64,000 nt of DNA from Chromobacterium haemolyticum (GCF_002081825.1 NZ_MUKU01000016.1:44749-108748); one strand, 5' to 3'; shown: positions 28,245-39,305, numbered from the stretch's first letter. Translations and numbers: made by a program. Notes: generated by a model from the sequence alone, not told the origin.

Positions 28245-28501
28245 CGGTGCGCCTGGCTTCAGGCTAGAAAAAGACAGAGTAGCAGCTTTGACGCGGCAAG
28301 GCCCGTACAGGATGGACCAGGCCGGCCGAAATAGCCGCGGCGGAGTAAAACCGGCCCATTTGCCAGCGCTGTGGATGAATTCGATTTTCAGGTATGGCTG
28401 TGGATAAATCCATCGATACTCGTTCAAGCGCGCATGGCTGTCGCCGGCAAAGACAAAGCCCGGCGCAAGGCCGGGCTGTTCTGGCTTGAAGCCGCCTTGA
28501 C
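28245..28501. other. Intergenic segment with weak glpD terminator and one DnaA box
   Basis: The 3' flank of glpD. A hairpin at 28457-28477 (AGCCCGGC-GCAAG-GCCGGGCT) is followed on the minus strand by TTTGTCTTTG and may end the glp transcript. TGTGGATAA, a perfect DnaA box, is at 28398-28406. I see no gene here. Confidence 0.45.
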
Positions 28502-30019
28502 TCAGGCGGTCAGCCGCTGTTCCCGCGCGGCGCTCTGGCCCTGCAACCAGGCATCGATCACCTCGGCGGCGTGTGCCGGCAGGTGCAGTTTCAGCTTGGA
28601 ACGGCGCCACAGGATGTCCTCGCTGCGCGTCGCCCATTCTTCGTCCGCCAAGTAGCGCAGCTCGGCCTCGTACAAGCCGGGCAGCAGTTCCGCGCCCAAT
28701 TGCTCCAGGCCGGCGGCCTCGCCTATCAGCCTGGCCACGCGGGTGCCGTAGGCGCGCGCCCAACGCCGCGCCAGCGCTTCCGGCAGCCACGGGTACTGCT
28801 GACTCAGGCTTAGCAGAAAACGCTCGAAATCCGCGCCCGGCATGTCGCCGCCCGGCAGCGGCGCGTCGGCGGTCCAGGTGGTCTTGCGGTTGCCCAGCAG
28901 CGGCGCCAGTTTGTCCACCGCTTCTTCCGCCAGTTTGCGGAAGGTGGTGATCTTGCCGCCGAACACCGACAACAGCGGCGCACCGTTCAGGTCCATTTCC
29001 AGCGAGTAATCGCGGGTGACGCTGGCGGCGTTGCTGGCCTCGTCGTCCAGCAGCGGGCGCACGCCGGAGTAGGTGGACAGCACGTCGGCCGGGCGGATCT
29101 GAGTCTGGAAGTAACGGTTGCTCATCTGACACAGATAGGCCACTTCCTGATCGTCTATCGCCACCTTGGCCGGATCGCCGTGGTATTCCACGTCGGTGGT
29201 GCCGATCAGGGTGAAATCCTGCTCGTAGGGAATCGCGAAGATGATGCGCTTGTCCGGATTCTGGAAGATATAGGCATAGGGGTGGTCGAACAGTTTCTTG
29301 ACCACGATGTGGCTGCCCTTGACCAGGCGGATGGATTTGCTAGACGGCAGCGCCAGCGTGTCCTTGATCAGGCTTTCCACCCACGGGCCGGCGGCGTTGA
29401 CCAAGGCGCGGGCGCGCACCTGGCTGCGGCTGCCGTCTTCGGCCTGCAGCTCGCACAGCCAGTGTTCGCCGTCGCGGCGGGCGCCGACGCAGGCGGTGCG
29501 GGTCTGCACGCGCGCGCCGCGTTCGGCGGCGTCCTTGGCGTTGAGCACCACTAGCCGCGCGTCCTGCACCCAGCCGTCGGAGTAGACGAAACCGCGCTTG
29601 AACGCCGGCTTGATCGGCTGGCCGGCCGGGTGGCTGGCGAAGCTGACGGTTTCGGAAGCGGGCAACACTTCGCGGCGCGCCAGGTGGTCGTAGAGGAACA
29701 GGCCGCAGCGTATCATCCATTCCGGGCGCTGGTTCTTGTCGTGCGGCATCACGAAGCGCAGCGGCCAGATAATGTGCGGCGCGGCCTTGAGCAGCACTTC
29801 GCGCTCTTGCAGCGCTTTGCGCACCAGGCCGAACTCGTAGTACTCGAGATAGCGCAGGCCACCGTGGATCAGCTTGGTGCTGGCGGAGGAGGTGTGCGCG
29901 GCCAGGTCGTCCTTTTCGCACAGCATCACCGATAGGCCGCGTCCGGCCGCGTCGCGCGCGATGCCGGCGCCGTTGATGCCGCCGCCGATCACCATCAGGT
30001 CGTAAATCTCCACTGCCAT
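28502..30019 (-). CDS. glpD: Aerobic glycerol-3-phosphate dehydrogenase
   Basis: The 505-residue membrane-associated FAD enzyme oxidises sn-glycerol-3-phosphate to dihydroxyacetone phosphate, passing electrons to quinone. The FAD-binding motif VIGGGINGAGIARDAAGRG is at residues 10-28, followed by SSASTKLIHGGLRYLE near 44, the usual GlpD signature. VNAAGPWVESL is near residue 210 and VFGGKITTFRKLAEEAVD near 340. Ribosome site AGGTAGGGAAG. Last gene of the glp group on the minus strand; an AT-rich promoter region with GlpR-like half-sites precedes it. Confidence 0.96.
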   Translation of the reverse strand: MAVEIYDLMVIGGGINGAGIARDAAGRGLSVMLCEKDDLAAHTSSASTKLIHGGLRYLEYYEFGLVRKALQEREVLLKAAPHIIWPLRFVMPHDKNQRPEWMIRCGLFLYDHLARREVLPASETVSFASHPAGQPIKPAFKRGFVYSDGWVQDARLVVLNAKDAAERGARVQTRTACVGARRDGEHWLCELQAEDGSRSQVRARALVNAAGPWVESLIKDTLALPSSKSIRLVKGSHIVVKKLFDHPYAYIFQNPDKRIIFAIPYEQDFTLIGTTDVEYHGDPAKVAIDDQEVAYLCQMSNRYFQTQIRPADVLSTYSGVRPLLDDEASNAASVTRDYSLEMDLNGAPLLSVFGGKITTFRKLAEEAVDKLAPLLGNRKTTWTADAPLPGGDMPGADFERFLLSLSQQYPWLPEALARRWARAYGTRVARLIGEAAGLEQLGAELLPGLYEAELRYLADEEWATRSEDILWRRSKLKLHLPAHAAEVIDAWLQGQSAAREQRLTA

Positions 30020-30100
30020 CTTCCCTACCTCTTTCTTTCCAGGGGCGTTGTTCCCTCACTGGCGCGCGTTCAGCGCCCCAGCGATGCCATCCTACCCAGA

Positions 30101-30147
30101 ATAATTATAAACGAACAAAAATACAACATTTTGCTTTCGTTTTAATG
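30101..30147 (-). promoter_or_regulatory. glpD promoter region with candidate GlpR half-sites
   Basis: The AT-rich stretch contains AACGAACAAAAAT (30110-30122) and CTTTCGTTTTAAT (30134-30146), resembling the TTCG/CGAA half-sites of the GlpR operator. Similar motifs lie upstream of glpK. The glpR gene itself is not in the window. Confidence 0.5.
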
Positions 30148-30197
30148 TGATTGGAACGCGGTTTTGTCGATATATCTGCCTAAACGCGGAAATACGC

Positions 30198-30229
30198 AAA
30201 AAAACAGGCGGCAACCAGGGTCGCCGCCT
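30198..30229 (-). terminator. Terminator after glpT
   Basis: On the minus strand AGGCGGC-loop-GCCGCCT is followed by TGTTTTTTT. It separates glpT from glpD, which therefore has its own promoter. Confidence 0.8.
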
Positions 30230-30264
30230 CGTAAAGCGCCCGGCAGCGCCGGGCCCTGCGGGAT

Positions 30265-31611
30265 CTAAACTCGGTTCAAGACGGCGCTCTGATCGCGACC
30301 ATGCCAGGTGGTCAGCGCCAGCAGCACAAAAGCCGCGATGCAAGAGCCCACCATCAACATGAAACCGCCGTCCCAACCGAAGTGATCGACGGTGTAGCCC
30401 ACCACCGCGTTGGCGGCCACCGAGCCGCCCAGATAGCCGAACAGACCGGTGAAGCCAGCGGCGGTGCCGGCGGCTTTCTTCGGCGCCAGTTCCAGCGCGT
30501 GCAGGCCCACCAGCATTACCGGGCCGTAGATCAGGAAGCCGATGGCGATCAGCGCCAGCATGTCCACGGTGGGGTTGCCGGCCGGGTTCAGCCAGTACAC
30601 CACGGTGGCCACGGTCACCAGTGCCATGAACAACATGCCGGTGGCGCCGCGGTTGCCCTTGAACAGTTTGTCGGACATCCAGCCGCACAGCAGGGTGCCG
30701 GGAATGCCGGCCCATTCGTACAGGAAGTAGGCCCACGAGGATTTATCCACCGAGAAGTGCTTGACCTCTTTCAGATAGGTGGGGGCCCAATCCAGCACGC
30801 CGTAGCGCAGCAGGTAGATGAAGACGTTGGCGAAGGCGATGTACCACAGCAGCTTGTTGGGCAGGATGTATTTCTTGAAGATGTCGCGCGCGCTCAGTTC
30901 TTGCTCGTGACTGGCGTTGTAGTCTTCCGGGTAGTCGTTCTTATAGGCTTCCACCGGCGGCAGGCCGCAAGACTGCGGGGTGTCGCGCATGGTCAGATAG
31001 GCGAAAATGGCGACGCCGATGGCGGCGGCGGCCGGCACGTAGAAGGCCGCGCGCCAGTCGTTGAACCAGCCCATGCCCAGGATGAACAAGGGGCCGATCA
31101 GACCGCCGCCCACGTTATGGGCGCAGTTCCAGATCGACACAATGCCGCCGCGTTCCTTCTGCGACCACCAGTGCACCATGGTGCGGCCGCTGGCCGGCCA
31201 ACCCATGCCCTGGAACCAACCGTTAAGGAACAGCAGCACGAACATGATGCCCACGCTGGACGTAGCCCAAGGCACAAAGCCCATTAGCAGGAAGACGGCG
31301 GCGGACAGGATCAGGCCGACGCAGAGGAAGACGCGGGGATTGGAACGGTCCGACACCGCGCCCATCAGAAATTTGGAAATACCGTAAGCAATGGCGACGC
31401 CGGACATGGCGAAGCCCAGGTCGCCGCGCGAATAGCCTTGCTCCACCAGGTAGGGCATGGCCAGCGAGAAGTTCTTGCGCACCAGATAATAACCGGCGTA
31501 GCCGATGAAGATGCCGAGGAAGATCTGCCAACGCAGTCTTCGGTACAAACTGTCTTGCTCAGAGGAGGGCAATAGCGGCTGATGCGCCGCCGGTCGGAAC
31601 ATGCTGATCAT
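30265..31611 (-). CDS. glpT: Glycerol-3-phosphate transporter (MFS, GlpT)
   Basis: The 448-residue inner-membrane antiporter exchanges glycerol-3-phosphate for phosphate. It has twelve predicted membrane segments and the organophosphate:phosphate antiporter signature: [17 protein letters not shown] near residue 37, [19 protein letters not shown] near 77 and [20 protein letters not shown] near 135. The conserved arginines of the substrate site (in YLVRKN and the second half) are present. GAGGTG precedes the ATG at 31611. Third gene of the glpK-glpF-glpT series; a hairpin lies between glpF and glpT. Confidence 0.95.
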   Translation of the reverse strand: MISMFRPAAHQPLLPSSEQDSLYRRLRWQIFLGIFIGYAGYYLVRKNFSLAMPYLVEQGYSRGDLGFAMSGVAIAYGISKFLMGAVSDRSNPRVFLCVGLILSAAVFLLMGFVPWATSSVGIMFVLLFLNGWFQGMGWPASGRTMVHWWSQKERGGIVSIWNCAHNVGGGLIGPLFILGMGWFNDWRAAFYVPAAAAIGVAIFAYLTMRDTPQSCGLPPVEAYKNDYPEDYNASHEQELSARDIFKKYILPNKLLWYIAFANVFIYLLRYGVLDWAPTYLKEVKHFSVDKSSWAYFLYEWAGIPGTLLCGWMSDKLFKGNRGATGMLFMALVTVATVVYWLNPAGNPTVDMLALIAIGFLIYGPVMLVGLHALELAPKKAAGTAAGFTGLFGYLGGSVAANAVVGYTVDHFGWDGGFMLMVGSCIAAFVLLALTTWHGRDQSAVLNRV

Positions 31612-31699
31612 GGGAACACCTCATTTTTTAGTGTGGCAACTACGGTCCGATCTGTGCCGGCTCCGGATTACAAGCGCGGCGGCTAAAGCGCCGCCGCGC

Positions 31700-31730
31700 A
31701 AAAACGGCGGCCGGTTCCAAAGAACCGGCC
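31700..31730 (-). terminator. Terminator or attenuating hairpin after glpF
   Basis: GGCCGGTTC-TTTG-GAACCGGCC followed by GCCGTTTTTG on the minus strand, immediately after the glpF stop. Confidence 0.75.
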
Positions 31731-31735
31731 AGGCA

Positions 31736-32437
31736 TCACAGGGTATAAGCCAAAGCCGCCAGCGCGCCGCCGACCAGGGAGCCCACCACCGGCACCCAGG
31801 CATAACCCCAGTCGCTGTCGCGCTTGCCGGCAATCGGCAGGATGGCGTGCATGATGCGCGGCGCCAGATCGCGCGCCGGGCTCATCGCGTAGCCGGTGGT
31901 GCCGCCCAGCGACACGCCGATGCCCAACACCAGCAAGGCCACCGGCAGCGCGTCGATGGCGCCCAGCGACATCTTGGGCGCCACCATGCTGAGGATGGCG
32001 AACACCAGCACGAAGGTGGCGACGATCTCGGACACCAGATTGCCCGGCAGGCTGCGAATGGCCGGGCCGGTGCAGAAGGTGGCCAGCTTGGTGTCGGCGC
32101 AATCGGTGCTGTCAAAATGCTTGCGGTAGATCAGCCACATCAGGCCGGCGCCGGTCATGCCGCCCAGCATCTGCGCCAGCACGTAGCCCGGCACCTTGGC
32201 CCACGAGAACTTGCCGGCCACCGCCAGCGCCACCGACACCGCCGGGTTCAGGTGGGCGCCGCTGATCGCCGCCACGCTGAACACGCCGACGAAAACCGCC
32301 ATCGCCCAACCAAAGGCGATGACGATGAGGCCGCTATTGTGGCCCTTGGTGTTTTTCAGCAGCACATTGGCCACCACGCCGTTGCCCAGCAGCACCAGCA
32401 AGGCGGTGCCGATGAATTCGCCCATTAAAGGATTCAT
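31736..32437 (-). CDS. glpF: Glycerol facilitator (aquaglyceroporin GlpF)
   Basis: The 233-residue MIP-family channel has six membrane segments and two half-helices with NPA boxes: SGAHLNPAVSVALA near residue 62, and a second box modified to MSPARDL (GYAMSPARDLAPRI near 185), where NPA has become SPA. The Asp after the second box is typical of glycerol channels rather than water-only aquaporins. It passes glycerol into the cell for phosphorylation by GlpK, encoded just upstream. The second-box variation is worth noting. Confidence 0.93.
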   Translation of the reverse strand: MNPLMGEFIGTALLVLLGNGVVANVLLKNTKGHNSGLIVIAFGWAMAVFVGVFSVAAISGAHLNPAVSVALAVAGKFSWAKVPGYVLAQMLGGMTGAGLMWLIYRKHFDSTDCADTKLATFCTGPAIRSLPGNLVSEIVATFVLVFAILSMVAPKMSLGAIDALPVALLVLGIGVSLGGTTGYAMSPARDLAPRIMHAILPIAGKRDSDWGYAWVPVVGSLVGGALAALAYTL

Positions 32438-32523
32438 GATTGTGTCTTCCGGATAAGGAGTGCGTCCGCCGCGCCCGGGCGGCGGAGCCTATCAGTCGTC
32501 GCGTCCGAGGCGGACCGCGTTCA

Positions 32524-34029
<1,506 letters not shown>

Positions 34030-34760
34030 GGGGTTTCTCCTGTTCAGCCGGTGGGCGGCCTAATGTCTGAATGTTCGTTCGTTGCATGCGGCGGCGGATG
34101 CCGGTTGCGGACCGTGCTCCATCGCTCAAGTTATTGATAATGTTTCTTTTTGTACTTATGACGTTCGTTTTATTTTCGAGCCATTCTAGGCCCCGGCAAA
34201 AGCTTGTCAATCGTTCTTCGTAAAAAAATCTTAATATTGCGACTTTCCATGCCATCCCAATTCATGCTGCAGGGCAATAAAGACAAGGGTTTAGCGGCTG
34301 TAGCGTCTCACTACAAATATTGCTGTTTCAGTAAGTTATCGAGTAAAAGCCCTATGCTGCAGCGCATTGACCCGCGTCATTCTCCACTGACTCTGTGTTG
34401 CAACAAAGTTTTTGTCTTTATCTGGAGATAAAATAACCATGCTCTGGTCCCAGGATCCACCCGGGGCCAGCTTTTCGTTGGCTTGTCTTGATTGCCGCCG
34501 AGGAGGGAAAAACGCGCAAAAACGAACATTTTTCCCAGCTAAGTGGCGAGATTCGCACAAAGGCCGCTCATTTTCCGGCCCTCCGCCCCGCCGGCCTTAC
34601 GTAGTCAAGCCGCTACAGCCTGACTGTGGCAGCATGACAGACAGTTCCATCAAGCGCGGCGCAGCCTGGATGGAAAGAAATACGGATGTGATTGGCAAAA
34701 CAACACCGCCATGTCCGGCCGCGCGCAACGCCGCGGCTGGATCGGGCATAAAGGACTGTC
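34030..34760. promoter_or_regulatory. Long intergenic region between divergent glpK and pyk
   Basis: 731 bp with no gene I can support. Next to glpK it holds AATGTTCGTTCGTTGCATG (34070-34088) and ACGTTCGTTTTATTTTCGAG (34161-34180), candidate GlpR sites. The middle (34200-34440) is unusually AT-rich for this genome. AAAACGAACATTTTT at 34519-34533 is another GlpR-like half-site, now on the pyk side. An open frame around 34440-34849 runs into pyk, has weak codon character and a doubtful start, and is not called. Confidence 0.45.
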
Positions 34761-36167
34761 ATGCTTCGCAACACAAAAATCCTCGCCACGCTGGGCCCGG
34801 CTTCCAGCACACCCGAAATCATCTTGGAACTGGCCCGCTCCGGCGTTAACGTGTTCCGCCTCAATATGAGCCACGGCAATCACGACGACCACCGCGCGCG
34901 CCTGGCTTCCATCCGCGCCGCCGAAGCCGTGGTAGGCCGCCCGCTGGGCGTGCTGGTGGACCTGCAGGGACCCAAGCTGCGCATAGGCCAATTCGCCTCG
35001 CCGGCTACGGTGAACACCGGCGACACCTTCGACTTCGTGCTGGACGAGGTGGACGGCGACGCGCTACGCGCCAGCTTGCCTCACCCGGAAGCCTTCAGCG
35101 CGCTCAAGCCCGGCCACCGTATTCTGGTCAACGACGGCAAACTGGCGTTTCACGTGGAACAGGTGGAAGAACGCCGCATCGCCACCCGGGTGGAAGTGGG
35201 CGGAGAGTTGTCCAGCCGCAAAGGCTTCAACCTGCCGCAAACCATACTGCCGCTGTCCGCCATAACAGACAAAGACCGGGTGGACGCCGAGTTCGCTCTG
35301 AAGGAAGGTGCGGACTGGCTGGCGCTGTCCTTTGTGCAAACCGCCAACGACGTGCGCGAACTACGCGAACTGGTAGGCCGGAAGCTGGGCATCGTGGTCA
35401 AGATTGAAAAACCGTCGGCGGTGGACGAACTGGACGCCATCACCGAACTGGCCGACGCGGTCATGGTGGCGCGCGGCGATCTGGGCGTGGAGTTGCCGCC
35501 GGAAGACGTGCCGGTGGTTCAACGCCGCATCGTTCACCAATGCCGTCACCTGGGCCGCCCGGTCATCGTCGCCACCCAAATGCTGGAATCGATGATCACC
35601 GCGCCCACCCCCACCCGCGCCGAGGCCAACGACGTGGCCACCGCGGTTTACGAAGGCGCCGACGCGGTGATGCTGTCCGCGGAAACCGCGGCCGGCCAGT
35701 TCCCGCTGGAAGCGGTGCGCATCATGGACCGGGTAATCCGCCGCGTGGAAAGCGCGCCGGACTATCGCCGAGTCATGGCGCTGGATTACAGCGCCGCCGA
35801 CGCGCCGGACCGCGCCGACGCCATCGCCGCCTGTGTGCGCAAGGTGGGCTCCTTGCTGCCGGTCACCGTATCCGCCGCCTTCACCACCAGCGGCTCCACC
35901 TGCCTGCGGCTGGCGCGCGAGCGCCCGCACACGCCCATTCTCGGCATTTCGCCGCGGCTGGACACCGCTCGCCGGCTGACCCTGGTCTGGGGCGTAGTGG
36001 CCTATAACGGCCCGGACGCGGAAAACCTGGAAGACATGGTGGTAAAAACCACCTTCGCCGCCACCAAGCTGGGCCTGGCGGAACAAGGCAAGCCCATGGT
36101 GATCATCGCCGGGGTGCCCTTCGGCACGCCGGGCACCACCAATTTGTTGCGCATCGTCTACCCCTGA
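34761..36167 (+). CDS. pyk: Pyruvate kinase
   Basis: The 468-residue glycolytic enzyme converts phosphoenolpyruvate and ADP to pyruvate and ATP. It opens RNTKILATLGPASS, has FRLNMSHG near residue 34, DLQGPKLRIG near 73, the catalytic Lys region VVKIEKPSAVDELD near 215 and ARGDLGVELP and TQMLESMITAPTPTRAEANDVA near 270. The C-terminal allosteric domain is complete. ATAAAGGACTGTC gives a ribosome site. A strong terminator follows. The long leader with a GlpR-like half-site could link expression to glycerol use, which is inference. Confidence 0.95.
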   Translation: MLRNTKILATLGPASSTPEIILELARSGVNVFRLNMSHGNHDDHRARLASIRAAEAVVGRPLGVLVDLQGPKLRIGQFASPATVNTGDTFDFVLDEVDGDALRASLPHPEAFSALKPGHRILVNDGKLAFHVEQVEERRIATRVEVGGELSSRKGFNLPQTILPLSAITDKDRVDAEFALKEGADWLALSFVQTANDVRELRELVGRKLGIVVKIEKPSAVDELDAITELADAVMVARGDLGVELPPEDVPVVQRRIVHQCRHLGRPVIVATQMLESMITAPTPTRAEANDVATAVYEGADAVMLSAETAAGQFPLEAVRIMDRVIRRVESAPDYRRVMALDYSAADAPDRADAIAACVRKVGSLLPVTVSAAFTTSGSTCLRLARERPHTPILGISPRLDTARRLTLVWGVVAYNGPDAENLEDMVVKTTFAATKLGLAEQGKPMVIIAGVPFGTPGTTNLLRIVYP

Positions 36168-36188
36168 GCGCCAGCTGAGCGACAAAGC

Positions 36189-36217
36189 AAACGGAACCCA
36201 TGGGTTCCGTTTTTGTT
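36189..36217 (+). terminator. Rho-independent terminator after pyk
   Basis: AACGGAACCC-ATGGGTTCCGTT with a TTTTTGTTTG tail, a perfect stem. Confidence 0.9.
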
Positions 36218-36280
36218 TGCCCGTCGCCGGCCGCGACAACGGCTATGCTTAGCTGATCAGCACGCTCCGGATTCGCCTCG

Positions 36281-37057
36281 ATGACCGCTAGCATCCGCCG
36301 CCTCGGCCTGACCCTGCTGCTGCTCGGCGCTTGCCTGGCCGCGCCCTGCCGCGGACAGGACGCGGAAACCCTGACCGTGGCGGTGGACGCCAACGCGCCG
36401 CCCTTCATGTACGAGGAGAACGAGCGGGTCGGCGGCCTCTACCCGCGGCTGGTCAGCGCCATTTGCGACAAAGCCGGCATTCCCCACGTGTTTCGGGCCT
36501 TGACGTGGCGCCGCGCGTTGTTTGAACTGGACCGCAGCGCGATGGCTGCGGCCGGCATCTACAAAACCGTCAACCGAGAGCAACGCTACGACTTCAGCCT
36601 GCCGCTTTACCAAGAGCACATCGTGGTGGTCTACCTCCGACAACGCCCTATCGAATTCCGCGGCCTGCCGGATCTGGACAATAAGCGCGTCGGCGTGATG
36701 GCGGGCTGGAGCTACGGCGACGAGTTCGACCGCGCGCGCGCCGACAAGCGTTTCATCGCCTATGAGGGCGACTCGGACCGCCAAAACCTTCTGCTGCTGC
36801 AACGCGGCAATCTGGACGCAGTGCTGGCGATACAGGAAGCGATGGACACTAGGCTGCAAAACGGCGCCTATTCCAACCTAGCGGTGGCGCCGACCATCCT
36901 GGCCAGCAAAGCCACTTATCTGGCCATCAACAAAACCTCGCCGCAACTGCCGCTGCTGCAACGCTTCAACCAGGCGCTGGAGAAAATGCGCCAGGACGGC
37001 AGTTATCAACAGTTGGTGAAACAGTTCTTCGCCGGCCACGCCTCCTCCAAACCCTAA
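36281..37057 (+). CDS. Periplasmic solute-binding protein, family 3 type
   Basis: The 258-residue protein has a signal peptide (LGLTLLLLGACLAAPCRG) that could be a normal or lipid-modified form. The mature domain starts ETLTVAVDANAPPFMYEENERVGGLYPRLVSAIC in pieces, the usual start of amino-acid/opine binding proteins, with DLDNKRVGVMAGWSYG near residue 135. It ends in QQLVKQFF. There is no linked permease or ATPase, so it could be an orphan binding protein or a sensor partner. Another protein of this type is encoded at 60856-61770. Confidence 0.8.
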   Translation: MTASIRRLGLTLLLLGACLAAPCRGQDAETLTVAVDANAPPFMYEENERVGGLYPRLVSAICDKAGIPHVFRALTWRRALFELDRSAMAAAGIYKTVNREQRYDFSLPLYQEHIVVVYLRQRPIEFRGLPDLDNKRVGVMAGWSYGDEFDRARADKRFIAYEGDSDRQNLLLLQRGNLDAVLAIQEAMDTRLQNGAYSNLAVAPTILASKATYLAINKTSPQLPLLQRFNQALEKMRQDGSYQQLVKQFFAGHASSKP

Positions 37058-37126
37058 GCGGATCGCCCCCCCTGAGCAAAACGGTTTTTGTTATAGTCAT
37101 CCACTTGTCCTACCGATGACTATGCC

Positions 37127-38338
37127 ATGTCCCTTTTGCACCTGTCGCCGCAGCAAGCCCGCCATCTGCAACTGGCCGCCCAAGGCCTGCTGAACCCGCC
37201 TCGCCGCAAAGCCGGCAAAGCCGACGTGCTGGCCGCCATCCGCCGCATGGCGCTATTGCAGATCGACACCATCCACGTAGTGGCGCGCAGCCCCTATCTA
37301 GTGCTGCACAGCCGGCTGGGATCTTACGACCCCGCCTGGCTGGACGAATTGCTCGCCGAAGGCCGTTTATTTGAATACTGGGCGCACGAAGCCTGCTTCG
37401 TCCCCATCGAGGACTACGGCCTGCTGCGCCACCGCATGCTGAATCCGGAAGCGATGGGCTGGAAATTCTCGCTGCGCTGGCTAGAGCAACACCGCGCCGA
37501 CATCGACGCGCTGGTCGAAGGCATCCACGCCAACGGCCCAGTGCGTTCGGCGGACTTTGAACGCAAGGGCGGCAAGGGCAACGGCTGGTGGGACTGGAAA
37601 CCGGAGAAGCGCCACCTGGAAGTCCTGTTCACGCTGGGGCGGCTGATGGTCAAGGAAAGACGCAATTTTCAGCGCGTTTATGATCTGGCGGAACGGGTGA
37701 AACCCGGCTGGGACGACGCGCGCGACCTGCCCACGGAGGAACAGGCGCAATGGCGGATGCTGCGCAACAGCTGCCGCGCGCTGGGCGTGGTCAAGGCCGG
37801 CTGGGTAGCAGATTACTACCGGCTCAAGCGCGGCCGCTACGACGCCATGCTGCACCAGATGGCCGACGCCGGCGAACTGATTCCAGCCCGCATCGACGGT
37901 TGGCAACACGACGTCTTCGTCGACGCCGGCCTGGCGGAATATTTGCCGCGAGCCGCCTCCGGCGAACTCAAAGCCGGCGCCACCGCCATTCTGTCGCCGT
38001 TCGACCCGCTGGTCTGGGACCGCAAGCGCGCCTCGGAACTGTTCGACTTCGACTACCGCATCGAATGCTATACCCCGGCGCCCAAACGCCAGTATGGCTA
38101 TTTCGTGCTGCCCATTCTCAACCGCGGCAAGCTGGTCGGCCGGCTGGACGCCAAGGCCCACCGCGCCCAGGGCGTATTCGAAGTCAAGGCGCTGTACCTG
38201 GAACCCGGCGTCCGCCACAGCGCGCGGTTGACCGCCGATCTCAAGACCGCGCTGCAAAAACTGGCCGACTGGCACGGCGCGCCGCGGCTGCGCGTGGAAC
38301 GCGCTCCAGGAGCGCTGGCGGCCGCGCTGATGGCCTGA
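37127..38338 (+). CDS. AlkX/YcaQ-type DNA glycosylase (HTH_42 family)
   Basis: The 403-residue protein, close to E. coli YcaQ (about 410), is of the family of winged-helix glycosylases that unhook DNA interstrand crosslinks. The catalytic segment near residue 45 reads LLQIDTIHVVARSPYLVLHSR in pieces. The Gln-Ile-Asp triad here matches the Q-x-D motif described for the AlkX/YcaQ branch, as against Q-x-Q in AlkZ. FEYWAHEACFVPIEDY near residue 80 and LSPFDPLVWDRKRASELFDFDY split near 285-305 are family hallmarks. It is a single gene preceded by a short promoter region. Confidence 0.9.
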   Translation: MSLLHLSPQQARHLQLAAQGLLNPPRRKAGKADVLAAIRRMALLQIDTIHVVARSPYLVLHSRLGSYDPAWLDELLAEGRLFEYWAHEACFVPIEDYGLLRHRMLNPEAMGWKFSLRWLEQHRADIDALVEGIHANGPVRSADFERKGGKGNGWWDWKPEKRHLEVLFTLGRLMVKERRNFQRVYDLAERVKPGWDDARDLPTEEQAQWRMLRNSCRALGVVKAGWVADYYRLKRGRYDAMLHQMADAGELIPARIDGWQHDVFVDAGLAEYLPRAASGELKAGATAILSPFDPLVWDRKRASELFDFDYRIECYTPAPKRQYGYFVLPILNRGKLVGRLDAKAHRAQGVFEVKALYLEPGVRHSARLTADLKTALQKLADWHGAPRLRVERAPGALAAALMA

Positions 38339-38343
38339 CGCTC

Positions 38344-38802
38344 CTAGATGGGCGTCAGTTGCTTGCGGTACTGGATATAGCCCAGGTTCTCCGCCAACTG
38401 GTCGTAGAGCCGCCTTGCCGTGGCGTTGGTCTCATGGGTCAGCCAATACACTCGCGAGCATTCCCGCTTGCTCGCCCACTCGTACACCCATTCGATCAAC
38501 TGCCGCCCGGCGCCCAGGCCGCGGCAATCCTCAGCCACGAACAGATCCTGCAAATAACAATAATCGCCCAGGGTCCAACTGCTGGGGTGCAATACGATAT
38601 GCACCAAGCCCACAGCTCGCTCTCCGTCCCAGGCCAGCCAGCCGCGCATCGCGTGATCCGGCAGCAAATAACGCCGCCAAGTCCCGTTGATGGTGGCCTC
38701 GTCCATCGTCACTTGGTAAAAACGTTGATAGCCGCGCCAAAGCGGCAACCAGGCCTCGTAGTCTTCCGCCCGCAGCGGACGGATGGAAAGCGTATTGCTC
38801 AT
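38344..38802 (-). CDS. GNAT-family N-acetyltransferase
   Basis: The 152-residue protein starts at 38802 (MSNTLSIRPLRAEDY), after CTGGAG. The acetyl-CoA loop is LFVAEDCRGLGAGRQLIEWV near residue 90, followed by WLTHETNATARRLYDQLAE, as in small-molecule or aminoglycoside-type GNAT enzymes. Substrate unknown. It is convergent with the glycosylase gene, with five bases between stops. Confidence 0.88.
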   Translation of the reverse strand: MSNTLSIRPLRAEDYEAWLPLWRGYQRFYQVTMDEATINGTWRRYLLPDHAMRGWLAWDGERAVGLVHIVLHPSSWTLGDYCYLQDLFVAEDCRGLGAGRQLIEWVYEWASKRECSRVYWLTHETNATARRLYDQLAENLGYIQYRKQLTPI

Positions 38803-38962
38803 GCCGATCTCCAGTGGCGGCGCGAACGCGCCCAATACGCGCATTGTGGCTCAGCCAAGATGAAGTCATAAGAACCACTTGGCCTTGCAGCCAGGAGCCA
38901 CCGCCGGAACTTCGGCCTTCGCCGACGCTCAATACAGCATTTTCCCCAACGAGGACGTTTAC

Positions 38963-39292
38963 ATGCGCGCCACGCTTTTGATCGCCGCCGCTTCCGCCCT
39001 GGCTCTGGCCGCTTGCAGCGAGAAGCAAACCAACCAATTGCAGGAATCCGCCTCCAGCGCCATCGGCACGGTGCACAACTCGCTGCAGGACAGCAGCGCG
39101 CCGCTGGGCCAGCTCAAGGAACAAGCCAGCGCCGCCATTGGCGCGGCCAAGCAAGCCGGCGCCGCCGCCGCCGCGCTAAGCCCGGAACTGAAAGAACAAG
39201 TGGACAAGCTTAAAGAGCAAGCCTCCGCCGTGAAGGGCGCGTTGCAGGCCCAGGAGAAAAAGGCCGAACAGCCGCAATCCGAGCAAAAATAA
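38963..39292 (+). CDS. Small helical lipoprotein
   Basis: The 109-residue protein starts at 38963 after GAGG. The lipobox is LALAAC near residue 17. The mature part is Ala/Gln/Lys-rich with heptad-like repeats of KEQASA (LKEQASAAIGAAKQAG, VDKLKEQASAVKGALQAQEKK), predicted to be one long amphipathic helix or coiled coil. Likely anchored to the inner leaflet of the outer membrane, in the style of small structural lipoproteins. No family recognised. Composition bias makes homology search hard. Confidence 0.75.
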   Translation: MRATLLIAAASALALAACSEKQTNQLQESASSAIGTVHNSLQDSSAPLGQLKEQASAAIGAAKQAGAAAAALSPELKEQVDKLKEQASAVKGALQAQEKKAEQPQSEQK

Positions 39293-39305
39293 GCCCGGCC
39301 GCGTT

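Noticed and set aside
34412..34849. Plus-strand frame of 145 codons between glpK and pyk
   Set aside because: No recognisable domain, no convincing ribosome site and overlaps the start of pyk. Likely leader sequence.
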